A stretch of 64,000 nucleotides of DNA, from the NCBI RefSeq assembly GCF_020037015.1, contig NZ_JAIQDE010000009.1:1-64000 (forward strand). Direction: 5' to 3'. Origin of the DNA: Corallococcus sp. AS-1-6. GTDB taxonomy: Bacteria; Myxococcota; Myxococcia; Myxococcales; Myxococcaceae. Position 1 is the first letter of the stretch. Each line of letters begins with the position of its first letter. Position numbers and translations under genes: made by a program. This document shows, piece by piece, positions 6,878 through 15,661 of the stretch. The notes beneath the pieces were generated by a model that ran no database searches, was not told where the DNA came from, and saw only the letters and a list, made by a program, of their open reading frames with translations.

Positions 6878-9800
6878 TCATTCCGGCGGCAGCTTCGCGA
6901 GGGCTCGACGCAGATCCTCGCGCAAGCTGTTCGCGTCCTTCCACCGGGGGCGCGCGGTGTGCACGGCCTCGATGAGGGACAGCGCCTGCTGGAGGCGGGC
7001 GCGTGCGTCCGGGCCGGAGGCCGTCGCGCTCCAGTCGCGAAGAAACGCGCTGTAGGCCAGACGTGGCTCCAGGTTCTCGGGCTCCAACTCCAGCGCCTTC
7101 TGGAAGTCGCTCGCCGCGGCCTGGAAGGACGCGTCCGGCTTCTGGCCCCTGCGGACCTCCTCGCGAGCCTGGAGCGCCCGCACTTCACCCCTCCAGCGCC
7201 ATGCCAGCGCGAGAGACGGGTTGAGCTTCAGCGCGCGCTCCAGTGCTTCCGTGGCCTGGACGAGCGCCGGCCGTGGGTCCCTCCCATGTTTCAGCGCGTA
7301 CGCGGCCACGGTGTGGTGCACCTGGCCCAGGTTGGCCCACGGCTCCGCGAGTCCCGGCAGCAACGTGGTGGCCTGCTGGAGCTCGGCCTGGGCCTCCTTC
7401 GCGCTCGCGGTGGGGTCCTGGTCGCGCGACAGGCTCCAGGTCGCGCGCCACATGCGCACCTCGCCCAGGTTGTTGTGCGCGAAGCCCACCTTGGGCGCGA
7501 TGGCGATGGCCTGGACGAAGGCCTGCTCCGCCTGGTCCAGCAGGGGCTTTGGCGAATCTCCCCGGTCCCACGCCTCGCGGGCCTGGTCGAGCAGGATGGT
7601 CCCCACCCCGTTCTGGAGCGGCGGCAGCTTCGCGTTGATGGCGACGCCCCGGCGGTAGGCCTCCAGCGCACGCGCGAGCCCGGGCCCGGCGTCACCGCCG
7701 TGGTCTCGCAGGCGCAAGGCGAGCGCGCGGTGCACCTCCGCCAGATAGAACCACGCGACGACGTGCCCCGGGTCCAGCCTGCTCGCGCGCTCCAGCGCGG
7801 CCCGGGCCTCTTCCAGGTCCGCGTCCTTCGACGGTGCACGCGGATGGTTGGCGCGGTTCACATACGCCGTGCCCAGGTTGATCCACGCATCCGGCCGCTT
7901 CGCGTCCAGCGCCAGCGCCTGCCGATAGGCCGTGATGGCCCGCTGCCGGAATGGCAGTGAATCCCCGCCGCGCCCGTCTTCCGAGTCCGCCCACACCTTG
8001 AAGACGAGCCCCAGGTCCAGGTGGAAGTCGTAGTCGCGCGCGGACTCGGGAATGGATTCGAAGGCGGCGACGGCGGCCCGCAGTTGCTCGCGCGGATCCT
8101 CGTTCCGGTCCTGACGGTAGCGGGCCCACTGCCACCAACCCATGGCCAGCGCGTGGCGCGCCTCCACCTTCCCGGGAGCGAGCCTCAGCGCCTCCTTCGC
8201 CGCGTCGAGCGTGCGCGTCAGGAGCGGCACCACGTCGCCTCCACTGCTGAGGCTCGCCTGGGCCAGCCGCCGGTGCAGCCAGGCCTCCAGCACCCAGGTG
8301 TCCGCTTCATCGGGGGCCGCCGTGCGCGCCCGTGACACGGCCTCCATGCCGCGCGTGTACGCGGGCAGCACGTCCCCCTTGCCGGACAACTCCAGGAGCA
8401 GTGCCTCCCGCTCCAACTCCGCCCGCGCGCGGTGCACGGCGGACACGCTGCGGCCGATGTTCGCCGCCGCGCCGTAGGCCCGCCGTCCGGCCTCCAGGTC
8501 CTCCCGGGCCGCGTCCCGCTCACTCGCCAGGGCATGGCGCACGGCGCGAGCGAGCAGCACGTCGCCCCGGAGCAGCGGCGCCTCGTGGAACCACGGCAGC
8601 CGCGTGCCCAGCGCGTCCAGCGACTTCAGCGCGTCCTCGAAGCGCTCCTGATGGAAGGCGCGGAGGGCCTCCGCGTATTCCGGGGCGGGCACCTCCGCGC
8701 CCCGGCCCTGCTCCAGGAAGGCCAGCGCCGGGTCCCGGGAGCGCGTCCAGGCCTCGCGCCGCTTCGCCTCGCGGCGGTCCGCGTCCGGGATGCGGTCCGC
8801 CTCCAGCCGCTCGCGCTGGTAGCGGTGGCCCAGCACCAGCGCGAGCGCATACGCCACGCGGGGCTCGCGGAAGCCCTTCGCCCAGGCGGCCTCCAGGTGC
8901 GTGAGCGCGGCCTCCTCGTCCCCCAGCGCGAGGAACCCGCTCCCCAGCGCGTAGTGGCCCGGGCCTTCCGCGACGGGACCGGCGTCCCGCATGGAGGCCT
9001 CGATGTCCCGCATGCGGGCGCGCATCGCCTCTCGGTCCGGCCGCGTGTCGTGCAGGGGCGCCTGGCCGGAGTAGCGGGCCTGGGCCTCGATGCGCTCGAC
9101 GCCTTCCGTGAAGCGCCGGGCCAGCGACTCGCGGCGCGACACCTCCCGTTGCGCCATCACGCCCTGGCCCACTGCGCCCGCCACGGCGAGCCCGGTGAGG
9201 CTCGCGACGACGACGGCGGCCCGGTGACGCGCCACCCACTTGCGCACCCGGTACGCGGGGCCCGTGCGCGCGAGCACCCGGTCCCCTTCGAGGAACCGCG
9301 TGAGGTCGTCCGCCAGCGCTCGCGCGGAGCCGTACCGCCGGGAGCGGTCCTTCTCCAGGCACTGGAGGACGATGGCCTCCAGGTCCGCCGGAATGCCGGC
9401 GTCCAGCTCCCGCGGCCGGCGAGGCTCCTGGGTGGCGATGCGCCCGAGCACCTCCAATCCATTGGCACCCGTGACAGGCGGTTGGCCGGTGAGCAGGTGG
9501 TACAGCGTGGCGCCCAGGCTGTAGACGTCCGCGCGCCGGTCCAGCCGGGTGACCTCGCCCCGGGCCTGCTCGGGGGCCATGTACTGGGGCGTGCCCAGCA
9601 CGGTGCCGGTGGCGGTGGCGGCCTCGTCGCTGGTCCAATCGCGCGCCAGACCGAAGTCCATCACGTAGGGGCGCTGGGCGCCGTCCTCGCCGCGCTCCAC
9701 GAGGATGTTGGACGGCTTGAGGTCTCGGTGCACGAGCCCGGCCAGATGGGCCGCGTGGACGCCCAGCGTGGCGTCGCGAAGCACGAGCGCCTTCTGCTCC

Positions 9801-10354
9801 ACGGACAGCGTCCCGGCGAGCGTGTGCAGCGGCGCCCCCGCGATGTACTGCATGGCGATGTACGCGCGGCCCTGGACCTCACCGACCTCGTACACGCGGC
9901 AGACGCGTTCGTGGTCCACGCGGGCCTGGGCGCGGGCCTCGGAGATGAAGCGGCGGGACAGCTCCGGGTCCTCGTCGCGCACGAACTTCAGCGCCACGTC
10001 GCGGTGCAGCCGCAGGTCCCGCGCGAGGAACACGCGCCCCATGCCGCCCTGACCCAGGAACCTCACGGGCCGGTAGAGCGTCCAGTGCGGCACCGGGAAC
10101 GCGGGGCCGTCCGTCACGGTGGAGGGGGCGGCCCCAGGAGGCAGCGTGTCGTCCGCGGTGCCCGGCGTCTCCACGTCCAGGCTCCGGCGCAGCGACACGA
10201 GCGATTCCTCGGTGAGCCGCCCGCGCTCCACGAGGAGCCGCAGCGGGGAGACGCCACGCCGGAGCGCTTCCTCGCGCAGGGGCTCCATGTCCTCGCGGGA
10301 GAGCAGGCCCTCGGCCAGGGCCATGCGCAGCTCCGCTTCGTTCGCCTCAAGCAC
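6878..10354 (-). CDS. Transmembrane Ser/Thr protein kinase with TPR-rich C-terminus
   Basis: A 1158-aa Hanks-type kinase. The order is: a short helical N-terminal region (1-60), kinase domain about 94-360 with GQGGMG loop (101-106), VALK lysine K123, catalytic HRDLKPSN (209-216) and DFG (233-235), one transmembrane helix about 380-399, then about 750 residues of helical repeats with TPR character (AWINLGTAYVNRA, LAEPWANLGQVHHT). All catalytic residues are intact, so it should be active, with the TPR part outside the membrane. The GTG at 10354 is chosen by alignment with its paralog at 49112-52666; an ATG with GGAG at 10324 is the alternative. The much longer open frame upstream is antisense to other genes. 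The last codons lie about 60 bp from the palindromic repeat array. Confidence 0.88.
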   Translation of the reverse strand: MLEANEAELRMALAEGLLSREDMEPLREEALRRGVSPLRLLVERGRLTEESLVSLRRSLDVETPGTADDTLPPGAAPSTVTDGPAFPVPHWTLYRPVRFLGQGGMGRVFLARDLRLHRDVALKFVRDEDPELSRRFISEARAQARVDHERVCRVYEVGEVQGRAYIAMQYIAGAPLHTLAGTLSVEQKALVLRDATLGVHAAHLAGLVHRDLKPSNILVERGEDGAQRPYVMDFGLARDWTSDEAATATGTVLGTPQYMAPEQARGEVTRLDRRADVYSLGATLYHLLTGQPPVTGANGLEVLGRIATQEPRRPRELDAGIPADLEAIVLQCLEKDRSRRYGSARALADDLTRFLEGDRVLARTGPAYRVRKWVARHRAAVVVASLTGLAVAGAVGQGVMAQREVSRRESLARRFTEGVERIEAQARYSGQAPLHDTRPDREAMRARMRDIEASMRDAGPVAEGPGHYALGSGFLALGDEEAALTHLEAAWAKGFREPRVAYALALVLGHRYQRERLEADRIPDADRREAKRREAWTRSRDPALAFLEQGRGAEVPAPEYAEALRAFHQERFEDALKSLDALGTRLPWFHEAPLLRGDVLLARAVRHALASERDAAREDLEAGRRAYGAAANIGRSVSAVHRARAELEREALLLELSGKGDVLPAYTRGMEAVSRARTAAPDEADTWVLEAWLHRRLAQASLSSGGDVVPLLTRTLDAAKEALRLAPGKVEARHALAMGWWQWARYRQDRNEDPREQLRAAVAAFESIPESARDYDFHLDLGLVFKVWADSEDGRGGDSLPFRQRAITAYRQALALDAKRPDAWINLGTAYVNRANHPRAPSKDADLEEARAALERASRLDPGHVVAWFYLAEVHRALALRLRDHGGDAGPGLARALEAYRRGVAINAKLPPLQNGVGTILLDQAREAWDRGDSPKPLLDQAEQAFVQAIAIAPKVGFAHNNLGEVRMWRATWSLSRDQDPTASAKEAQAELQQATTLLPGLAEPWANLGQVHHTVAAYALKHGRDPRPALVQATEALERALKLNPSLALAWRWRGEVRALQAREEVRRGQKPDASFQAAASDFQKALELEPENLEPRLAYSAFLRDWSATASGPDARARLQQALSLIEAVHTARPRWKDANSLREDLRRALAKLPPE

Positions 10355-10462
10355 GCCAGCACGCTCCCATGCACCCCGGAGCGTACCGGAGCCCCCAGCC
10401 CCCACGCACGGCGGCGCGGCGCGGCTTGCGGTGCCCGGCCGCCCGTTCCCAAGATGCGCGGC

Positions 10463-11269
10463 ATGAGCTCCATGTGGGTCCTGGAAACGCCGCAGCCGCC
10501 GCCGGACGCGCGCATCGCCTATGGCGAAGCCCCGCAGCAGTTCACCGAGCTGCGCAGACCCAAGGGCAAGGGCCCGCACCCCGTGGTCCTCTTCGTCCAC
10601 GGCGGCTTCTGGCGCGCCGAGTACGGCCTGGAGCACGCGGGCCACCTGTGCGCGGACCTGACGAAGCGCGGCTTCGCGACGTGGAGCGTGGAGTACCGGC
10701 GCGTGGGCCAGGACGGCGGCGGCTTCCCCGGCACCCTGGAGGACGTGGCCTCCGCGGCGGACCACCTGATGAGCGCGGCGCCGTCGCTGGGGCTGGACCT
10801 CTCCCACGTGGTGGCCATGGGCCACTCCGCGGGCGGACACCTGGCCATGTGGCTGGCCGCGCGGCACCGGCTCCCGCCGAAGCATCCGCTCTACCGTGAC
10901 GCCCCGCTGAAGCTGAAGGGCGTGGTGTCCCTGGCCGGCGTGCTGGACCTGGCGCGGGGCGCGGCGCTGGACCTGGGCAAGGGCATCGTGAAGACCTTCA
11001 TGGGCGGCACCCCGGAGCAGGTCCCGGAGCGCTACGCCGTGGCGTCCCCCGCCGCGCTCCAGCCCCTGAAGCTGCCGCAGGTCCTCCTCCATGGCACCGA
11101 GGACGACACCGTCCCGCTGGAGGTCAGCGAGGGCTTCCACGCCCGGGGCGTCCAGCGGAAGGACCCGGTGCACCTGGTGCCGCTGAAGGGCGCGGGCCAC
11201 TTCGAGCTCATCGACCCGCGCTCCAAGGAGTGGCCGCGCGTGGTCCAGGCCGTGAAGCACCTGCGCTGA
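10463..11269 (+). CDS. Alpha/beta hydrolase with HGGFW motif (BD-FAE / kynurenine formamidase-like)
   Basis: A 268-aa alpha/beta hydrolase. It shows the oxyanion motif HGGFW, the nucleophile elbow GHSAGG, a late acid segment (LLHGTEDDTVPLE) and a catalytic His segment (GAGHFELID). The HGGxW motif is shared by arylformamidases and carotenoid/feruloyl-type esterases, so kynurenine formamidase activity is possible; a kynurenine operon lies at the far end of the window, but there is no direct linkage. Three in-frame ATGs (10454, 10463, 10472) are close together with no clear Shine-Dalgarno; the middle one is used. No signal peptide is seen. It converges on the hlyD-like gene ending at 11284. Confidence 0.8.
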   Translation: MSSMWVLETPQPPPDARIAYGEAPQQFTELRRPKGKGPHPVVLFVHGGFWRAEYGLEHAGHLCADLTKRGFATWSVEYRRVGQDGGGFPGTLEDVASAADHLMSAAPSLGLDLSHVVAMGHSAGGHLAMWLAARHRLPPKHPLYRDAPLKLKGVVSLAGVLDLARGAALDLGKGIVKTFMGGTPEQVPERYAVASPAALQPLKLPQVLLHGTEDDTVPLEVSEGFHARGVQRKDPVHLVPLKGAGHFELIDPRSKEWPRVVQAVKHLR

Positions 11270-11283
11270 GCCGCGGCCGGAGG

Positions 11284-12330
11284 CTACTTCTTCTGGGGCG
11301 CCGCTTCGGTGGGCGGCGCCTTGGACAGCGAGGGCGGGAACGCGTTGAAGCGGCGCCACAGCTCGTAGCCGAGCGGCACCTGCTCGAGCAGGACCCACCC
11401 GTGGGCCCGCACGCCCTGGCGCAGCAGGTCGCTCGTCGGCCAGGAGTCGCCCGGCCGCGGCGTGACGAGGATGCGGAAGCGGCCCGGCTGGCCTCCCCCG
11501 GCCGCGTCGATGACGGACACCTCGCCTCCGAAGGTGCCCACGGCCACGGACGGCCAGCCGCTGGCCTGGAGCGCGGGCCAGCCCTCGAACTGCAGGCGCA
11601 CCTGCCGCTGGCGCATCACCAGCGGCAGGTCGTTGCCATCCATCCACAGCTCCACCGCGCGCGAGCGCGTCTCCGGCACGAGCACCGCCAGCGTCTCTCC
11701 CGTCTTCACGTACACGGAGCTGTTGCCCGCGCTCCTGCGCAGGATGACGCCCGCGCGCGGCGCCGTCACCAACTGCCGCCCCTGGCGTGCCAGCCGCGTG
11801 TCCACCTTCGCCAGCTCCGCCCGGGCGCTGGTGAGCTCCTTCATCACGTCCGCCTCCTTGAGCTGCGCTTCCTCGTACTGCTTGCGCGAGCTGAGGCCCT
11901 GGTTGAAGAGCTGCCACTGGCGCCGCACGTTGCGCAGCGCCGTGTCGAGCGCGCGCTCGGCCGCCTTGAGACGCGCGTGCGCCGCTTCCTGCTCGGAGCG
12001 CAGGCGCTGGAGCAGCTCCGGGTCGTTGTCCACGATGCGCGCGATGGGCGCTCCCTCGGCCACGTACGAGCCCTCCTGGACGAACCACTCCTCCAGCCAC
12101 CCCTCCAGCGGGGCGTCCACGCGCTGCTGGCGCTCGTCCGGCGAGTACGCCACCACCTGGCCCTCTCCGAAGGCCGACTGCTGCCAGGGGATGAAGGCCA
12201 GGCCGAGCGCGAGCGCGACGCCCGCTCCCGCCATCCACCCGGCGAGCCTGCGGGCGGAGGCCACCGGGCGGACGCGGGCGAAGGACCCGACGCGGCCGTC
12301 CTCGAAGGACACGCGATAGCGCATGCTCAT
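11284..12330 (-). CDS. HlyD-family periplasmic adaptor (membrane fusion protein)
   Basis: A 348-aa type I secretion adaptor: a cytoplasmic N-terminus, one transmembrane helix at about residues 29-47 (GWMAGAGVALALGLAFI), a biotinyl-lipoyl-like half (VDAPLEGWLEEWFVQEGSYVAEGAPIARI), a long coiled-coil hairpin (about 105-190), the second lipoyl half (LVTAPRAGVILRRSAGNSSVYVKTGETLAVLV) and a beta-barrel region. It would bridge the ABC exporter and the TolC-like channel. It is the last gene of a three-gene operon and overlaps the ABC gene by four bases (ATGA), implying translational coupling. The proline/lysine-rich tail has no assigned role. Confidence 0.9.
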   Translation of the reverse strand: MSMRYRVSFEDGRVGSFARVRPVASARRLAGWMAGAGVALALGLAFIPWQQSAFGEGQVVAYSPDERQQRVDAPLEGWLEEWFVQEGSYVAEGAPIARIVDNDPELLQRLRSEQEAAHARLKAAERALDTALRNVRRQWQLFNQGLSSRKQYEEAQLKEADVMKELTSARAELAKVDTRLARQGRQLVTAPRAGVILRRSAGNSSVYVKTGETLAVLVPETRSRAVELWMDGNDLPLVMRQRQVRLQFEGWPALQASGWPSVAVGTFGGEVSVIDAAGGGQPGRFRILVTPRPGDSWPTSDLLRQGVRAHGWVLLEQVPLGYELWRRFNAFPPSLSKAPPTEAAPQKK

Positions 12331-14012
12331 GACCGCTTCTCCTCCGTCAGCATGTGGTCCTGCATTCGCAGCATCCGGTCACAGCGCGCCGCGAGCTCCG
12401 GCAGGTGCGTGGTGAGCAGCAGCGTCCACGGCGAGCCGGGGGCCAGGAGCCGGTCCACCACCCGCGCGCGCACGTCCGCGTCCAGGCTGTCCAGGGCCTC
12501 GTCGAGCACGAGCAGCCGCGGGCGCCCCACCAGCGCGCGCGCGAGCATCAGCCGCTGGGCCTGCCCCGGCGACAACTGCGTATGTCCGCCCGTCAGGCGC
12601 GTGCGCAGCCCGTCCGGCAGCCGCACCAGCTCATCCAGGAGGCCCACCGCGTCCAGGGCCTGCCGCACGTCCTGGAGCGACACCTCCGCGCGGCCCACCG
12701 CCACGTTCTCCTGCACCGTCCCGTCGAAGAGGTGGATGCCGCGCACCAGCGCCACCTGTGCCCGCAGCGAGTCGGTGGACACCTCGCGCAGGTCCATGCC
12801 GTCCAGCTCCACGAAGCCGTGGGACGGCTCCCGCAGGCCCACGGACACGTCCATCAGCAGGCGCTTGCCGGAGCTGTACGGGCCGACGATGGCCACGCGG
12901 CTGCCGGGCTCCACCGTCAGGTCCACGCCGCGCAGCGCCGCGGTGGACAGCGGGGTGGGGGGCAGGCTCACGTCCCGCAGGCGCAGGGCCGCGGCGCGCC
13001 CGTCCCGGCGGTCCAGGGGCTCGCCGTCCTCGGGCTGGAGGGGCAGGTCGAAGAGCTGGCCCACCTTGTCCACCGCGGCCAGCAGGTCATAGAGGGTCTC
13101 CAGGTACTTGCCGAACTTGGCGAAGCTGGCGGCCACCGGCGCGACGATGAGCTCCGCGGCCACGAGCTGGCCCAGGCTCAGTTGCTGGCGGGTGACGAGC
13201 CAGCCACCCACGCCCAGGAGCAGCCCGCTCGCCAGCGCCTGGACCGCGAGCGTCCCCACCACCTGCCGCAGCAGGATGCGGAAGTGTCCGTTGCGTGCCT
13301 CCAGGTAGGCCTGGGTCGCCTCGTCCGCGCGCCGCAGGGCCAGCGCCCCGCCCTCCGGGCCCCAGAAGGCGAGCGGCACCCGCGCCAGCTCCGTCAGCCA
13401 GCCCACGACCTCGTACTTGCGGTAGGACTCCTGGACGCTGCTGCGCACCGCGCCCCGCCCCAGCCCGAAGAGCACCAGCGCCATGCTCCCCAGCAGCAGC
13501 AGGTCGAAGCCGAGCAGCAGCGGGCTGTAGAAGGCGAGCAACACCAGCCCCACGAGCGCCTGGAGCGCGAGCGCCAGCCCGTCCAGCAGGATGAGGCCCG
13601 TCGCCTTCTGGATGGTCATCACGTCCATGAAGCGGTTCACCAGCTCCGACACGCGGAAGGTGTCATGCGCCTGCTGCCGCACGCGCGGCAGCCGCCAGGC
13701 GAGGTCCACCGCCATGCGCGCGAAGAGCCGCTGCTGGAGCCGCTCCGCCACCAGGACCTGCATCACCCGCAGGCCTCCGGCCAGGACGAGCAGGCCGCAG
13801 ACGACGAGCCCCAGCACCGCCAGGGGCTGGAGCACGGTGCCGAAGGCGGCGGTGTTCACCACCGCCTGCGCGGTGATGGGCACCACGAGCGAGAGCAGCC
13901 CCACTCCCGCGCCGTAGACGATGAGGACCCAGAGGTCGCCGCGCTCCGGGGTGAGCACGGCCTTCAGGCGCTCCCAGGGCGTCATGTGGGGAGGATGCGT
14001 TCGTGTGTCCAT
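12327..14012 (-). CDS. ABC exporter (permease-ATPase fusion) with altered Walker A and Q-loop
   Basis: A 561-aa half-transporter. The membrane domain (about 25-300) has five to six hydrophobic helices; the nucleotide-binding domain covers 340-555. The signature LSPGQ (480-484), Walker B RLLVLDEALDSLD with E505, and H-loop H536 are present. Two sites are unusual. Walker A reads GPYSSGKR (377-384), with Arg in place of the Ser/Thr that coordinates magnesium. The Q-loop position reads ALVRGIHLF, with Arg instead of Gln. ATP binding or hydrolysis may be altered. There is no N-terminal C39 peptidase domain, so any substrate is not processed by this protein. It lies between tolC-like and hlyD-like genes in a type I secretion operon; the substrate is not encoded next door. 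Confidence 0.88.
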   Translation of the reverse strand: MDTRTHPPHMTPWERLKAVLTPERGDLWVLIVYGAGVGLLSLVVPITAQAVVNTAAFGTVLQPLAVLGLVVCGLLVLAGGLRVMQVLVAERLQQRLFARMAVDLAWRLPRVRQQAHDTFRVSELVNRFMDVMTIQKATGLILLDGLALALQALVGLVLLAFYSPLLLGFDLLLLGSMALVLFGLGRGAVRSSVQESYRKYEVVGWLTELARVPLAFWGPEGGALALRRADEATQAYLEARNGHFRILLRQVVGTLAVQALASGLLLGVGGWLVTRQQLSLGQLVAAELIVAPVAASFAKFGKYLETLYDLLAAVDKVGQLFDLPLQPEDGEPLDRRDGRAAALRLRDVSLPPTPLSTAALRGVDLTVEPGSRVAIVGPYSSGKRLLMDVSVGLREPSHGFVELDGMDLREVSTDSLRAQVALVRGIHLFDGTVQENVAVGRAEVSLQDVRQALDAVGLLDELVRLPDGLRTRLTGGHTQLSPGQAQRLMLARALVGRPRLLVLDEALDSLDADVRARVVDRLLAPGSPWTLLLTTHLPELAARCDRMLRMQDHMLTEEKRS

Positions 14013-14016
14013 GGGC

Positions 14017-15522
14017 TCAGTTCCCCGCCGGGGTCGCCGTGGCGACCGGCAGCGCCAGCGCGGCGCGCAGCGTCGCCGCGACCTTGAAGTACTCCGCGAG
14101 CGCGTCCACCTCGCGCACCTGGGCCTCGGCCGCCGTCTGCTCGCGCAGGTTCACGATGAGCAGGCTGCTGTCGCCCTGGAGCAGGCGCGTGCGCTCGCCC
14201 ACCGCCAGCTCCCGCGCGGCGGCCGACTCCCGCCGGGCGAGCAGGACCCGCGAGCGGGCCGCGTCCAGGGCCGCGCGCGCGTCCCCCACCTCCACGGCGG
14301 CCCGCTCGCGCTGCAGCCGCAACTGGGCCTCCAGGCGGGACACGGCCGCGCGCGCGCTGCCGTCGCGGCCCTGCGCCACGCGGTTGAGGACGGGCACGTC
14401 CAGCACCACGCCCACCTCCAGCTCCGTCTTGCGCAGCCGGGCCGGGCCCGAGCCCAGGTCCTGCGCGGCCGCGACCGTCACGTCGATGAGGGGCGCCTGC
14501 TGGTTGGCCGCGAAGCGCGCCTCCACCCGCTGCTGGGCGGCCTGGGCCTCCAGCCGCGTCACGTCCGGGCGCCGCGCCAGCACGTCGTCGAGCGGCTCGG
14601 GGGCCGGGGGCGGTGCGTCCATCGAGGGGAAGCCCTCCGGCAGCCGCTCCGGGTGCAGGGGCACGGGCTGGCCGTCCGCGCCGCGCAGGTACAGCCCCAG
14701 CTCCAGCGCCGCCTGCGTCAACAGCCGCTCCGCCGCCACCACCTGCGACTCGCGCTGCGCGAGCGCGCGCTGGTTGTCCGTCAGCTCGAAGGCCGCCAGG
14801 TCCCCCTTGCGCACGCGCTGCGCCAACTGCGCGTCGCGGACGCGCGCGAACTCCAGCAGCTCCACGGCGATGGCCCGGCGGCGCCCGGCCGCGACCCAGT
14901 CCCAGTAGCGGTGGGCCGCCTGTCTCGATGATTCGAGCACGGCCTGCCGCACGGACAGCTCCGCCGCGCCGCGCCCCAGCCGCGCCCGCTCCAGCGTGGC
15001 GCGGCGGCGGTCCACCGGGCCGTTGCGCCACAGCGGCACCGTCACCCCGGCGCGCAGCTCGCCCGCGCTCAGCGTCTCCAGGTTGCCGTAGTACGGCGGA
15101 ATCTCCCCGTCGCCCCGGCGCCAGCCGCCGAAGACGGTGGCCCCGTGGTAGGGCGTGGGCTGCTGCACCATCGCCTCCAGCCGTGAGTACGTGTACGGCC
15201 CCAGGGGGAAGGCCGCGGCGCGCGCCTTCAGCTCCGGGTCGAAGCCGCCCTGCGCGGCGAGCAGCTCCATGCGCGCGGACTCCGCGTCCTGCCGGGCCGC
15301 CTCGATGAGGGGGAAGTGGGTCGCGGTGGAGTCGAGCACCTCCTCCAGCGTCAGGGGGCGCGCGGAGGACGCCTCCTGCGCGCGCGCCCGGGGGCTCCAC
15401 GACGCCAGCACCAGTCCGCACAGCGCGGCCGCGCACGAAGCGCGCCAGGGGCTCATGGCGCGGGGCCAACCGAGCCCGTCACCCCCCGGGACCCGCGAGG
15501 TCTGCCTGACGGCGGCGTGCAT
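14017..15522 (-). CDS. TolC-family outer membrane efflux protein
   Basis: A 501-aa TolC-like protein. The ATG at 15522 has a strong AAGGAGG seven bases upstream, which fixes the start; an internal ATG at 15456 would give a shorter signal peptide (MSPWRASCAAALCGLVLASWSPRARAQ). After the signal the protein has the repeated long helices typical of the family (LTLEEVLDSTATHFPLIEAARQDAESARMELLAAQGGFDPELKARA, and ESSRQAAHRYWDWVAAGRRRAIAVELLEFARVR). It forms the outer membrane channel for the downstream ABC (4-nt gap) and HlyD proteins. It is transcribed divergently from the NhaR-like regulator at 15662, which is the likely controller. Confidence 0.9.
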   Translation of the reverse strand: MHAAVRQTSRVPGGDGLGWPRAMSPWRASCAAALCGLVLASWSPRARAQEASSARPLTLEEVLDSTATHFPLIEAARQDAESARMELLAAQGGFDPELKARAAAFPLGPYTYSRLEAMVQQPTPYHGATVFGGWRRGDGEIPPYYGNLETLSAGELRAGVTVPLWRNGPVDRRRATLERARLGRGAAELSVRQAVLESSRQAAHRYWDWVAAGRRRAIAVELLEFARVRDAQLAQRVRKGDLAAFELTDNQRALAQRESQVVAAERLLTQAALELGLYLRGADGQPVPLHPERLPEGFPSMDAPPPAPEPLDDVLARRPDVTRLEAQAAQQRVEARFAANQQAPLIDVTVAAAQDLGSGPARLRKTELEVGVVLDVPVLNRVAQGRDGSARAAVSRLEAQLRLQRERAAVEVGDARAALDAARSRVLLARRESAAARELAVGERTRLLQGDSSLLIVNLREQTAAEAQVREVDALAEYFKVAATLRAALALPVATATPAGN

Positions 15523-15601
15523 GGAGTTCCTCCTTGAGCGCGGACGAGCGGGGCGGAGGGCGCCCTCCCTCGCGCGGTCCCAGAAGCTAGAGAAGCGCTG
15601 A

Positions 15602-15653
15602 CGTATCGGCAAATAGGTAATTGGAGAGTCTTCGCATCTGGGAAACCGATACG
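15602..15653. promoter_or_regulatory. Inverted repeat in the tolC / LysR-type divergent gap
   Basis: The arms CGTATCGG (15602-15609) and CCGATACG (15646-15653) are perfect inverted copies separated by 36 bp. The AT-richer centre (around CAAATAGGTAATTGG) is where promoters for the two divergent genes could lie. The right arm sits only 8 bp from the regulator's start codon, suited to autorepression. A LysR-type site is inferred from position; no textbook T-N11-A box is claimed. Confidence 0.45.
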
Positions 15654-15661
15654 ATGGGGCA

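Noticed and set aside
6240-7055. Plus-strand open frame across the repeat array
   Set aside because: Its repeats are the DNA repeat units read in one frame, composition is low-complexity, and no start signal or domain is seen. The right part is antisense to the kinase.
10355-12238. N-terminal extension of the kinase to 1786 aa
   Set aside because: The extension is antisense to the alpha/beta hydrolase and the hlyD-like gene, lacks domain content and is absent in the paralog at 49112.
11284-14012. Bacteriocin exporter with C39 peptidase domain
   Set aside because: The ABC protein begins directly with the membrane domain; the C39-like protein at 19263 is exported, unlinked and of a different type.
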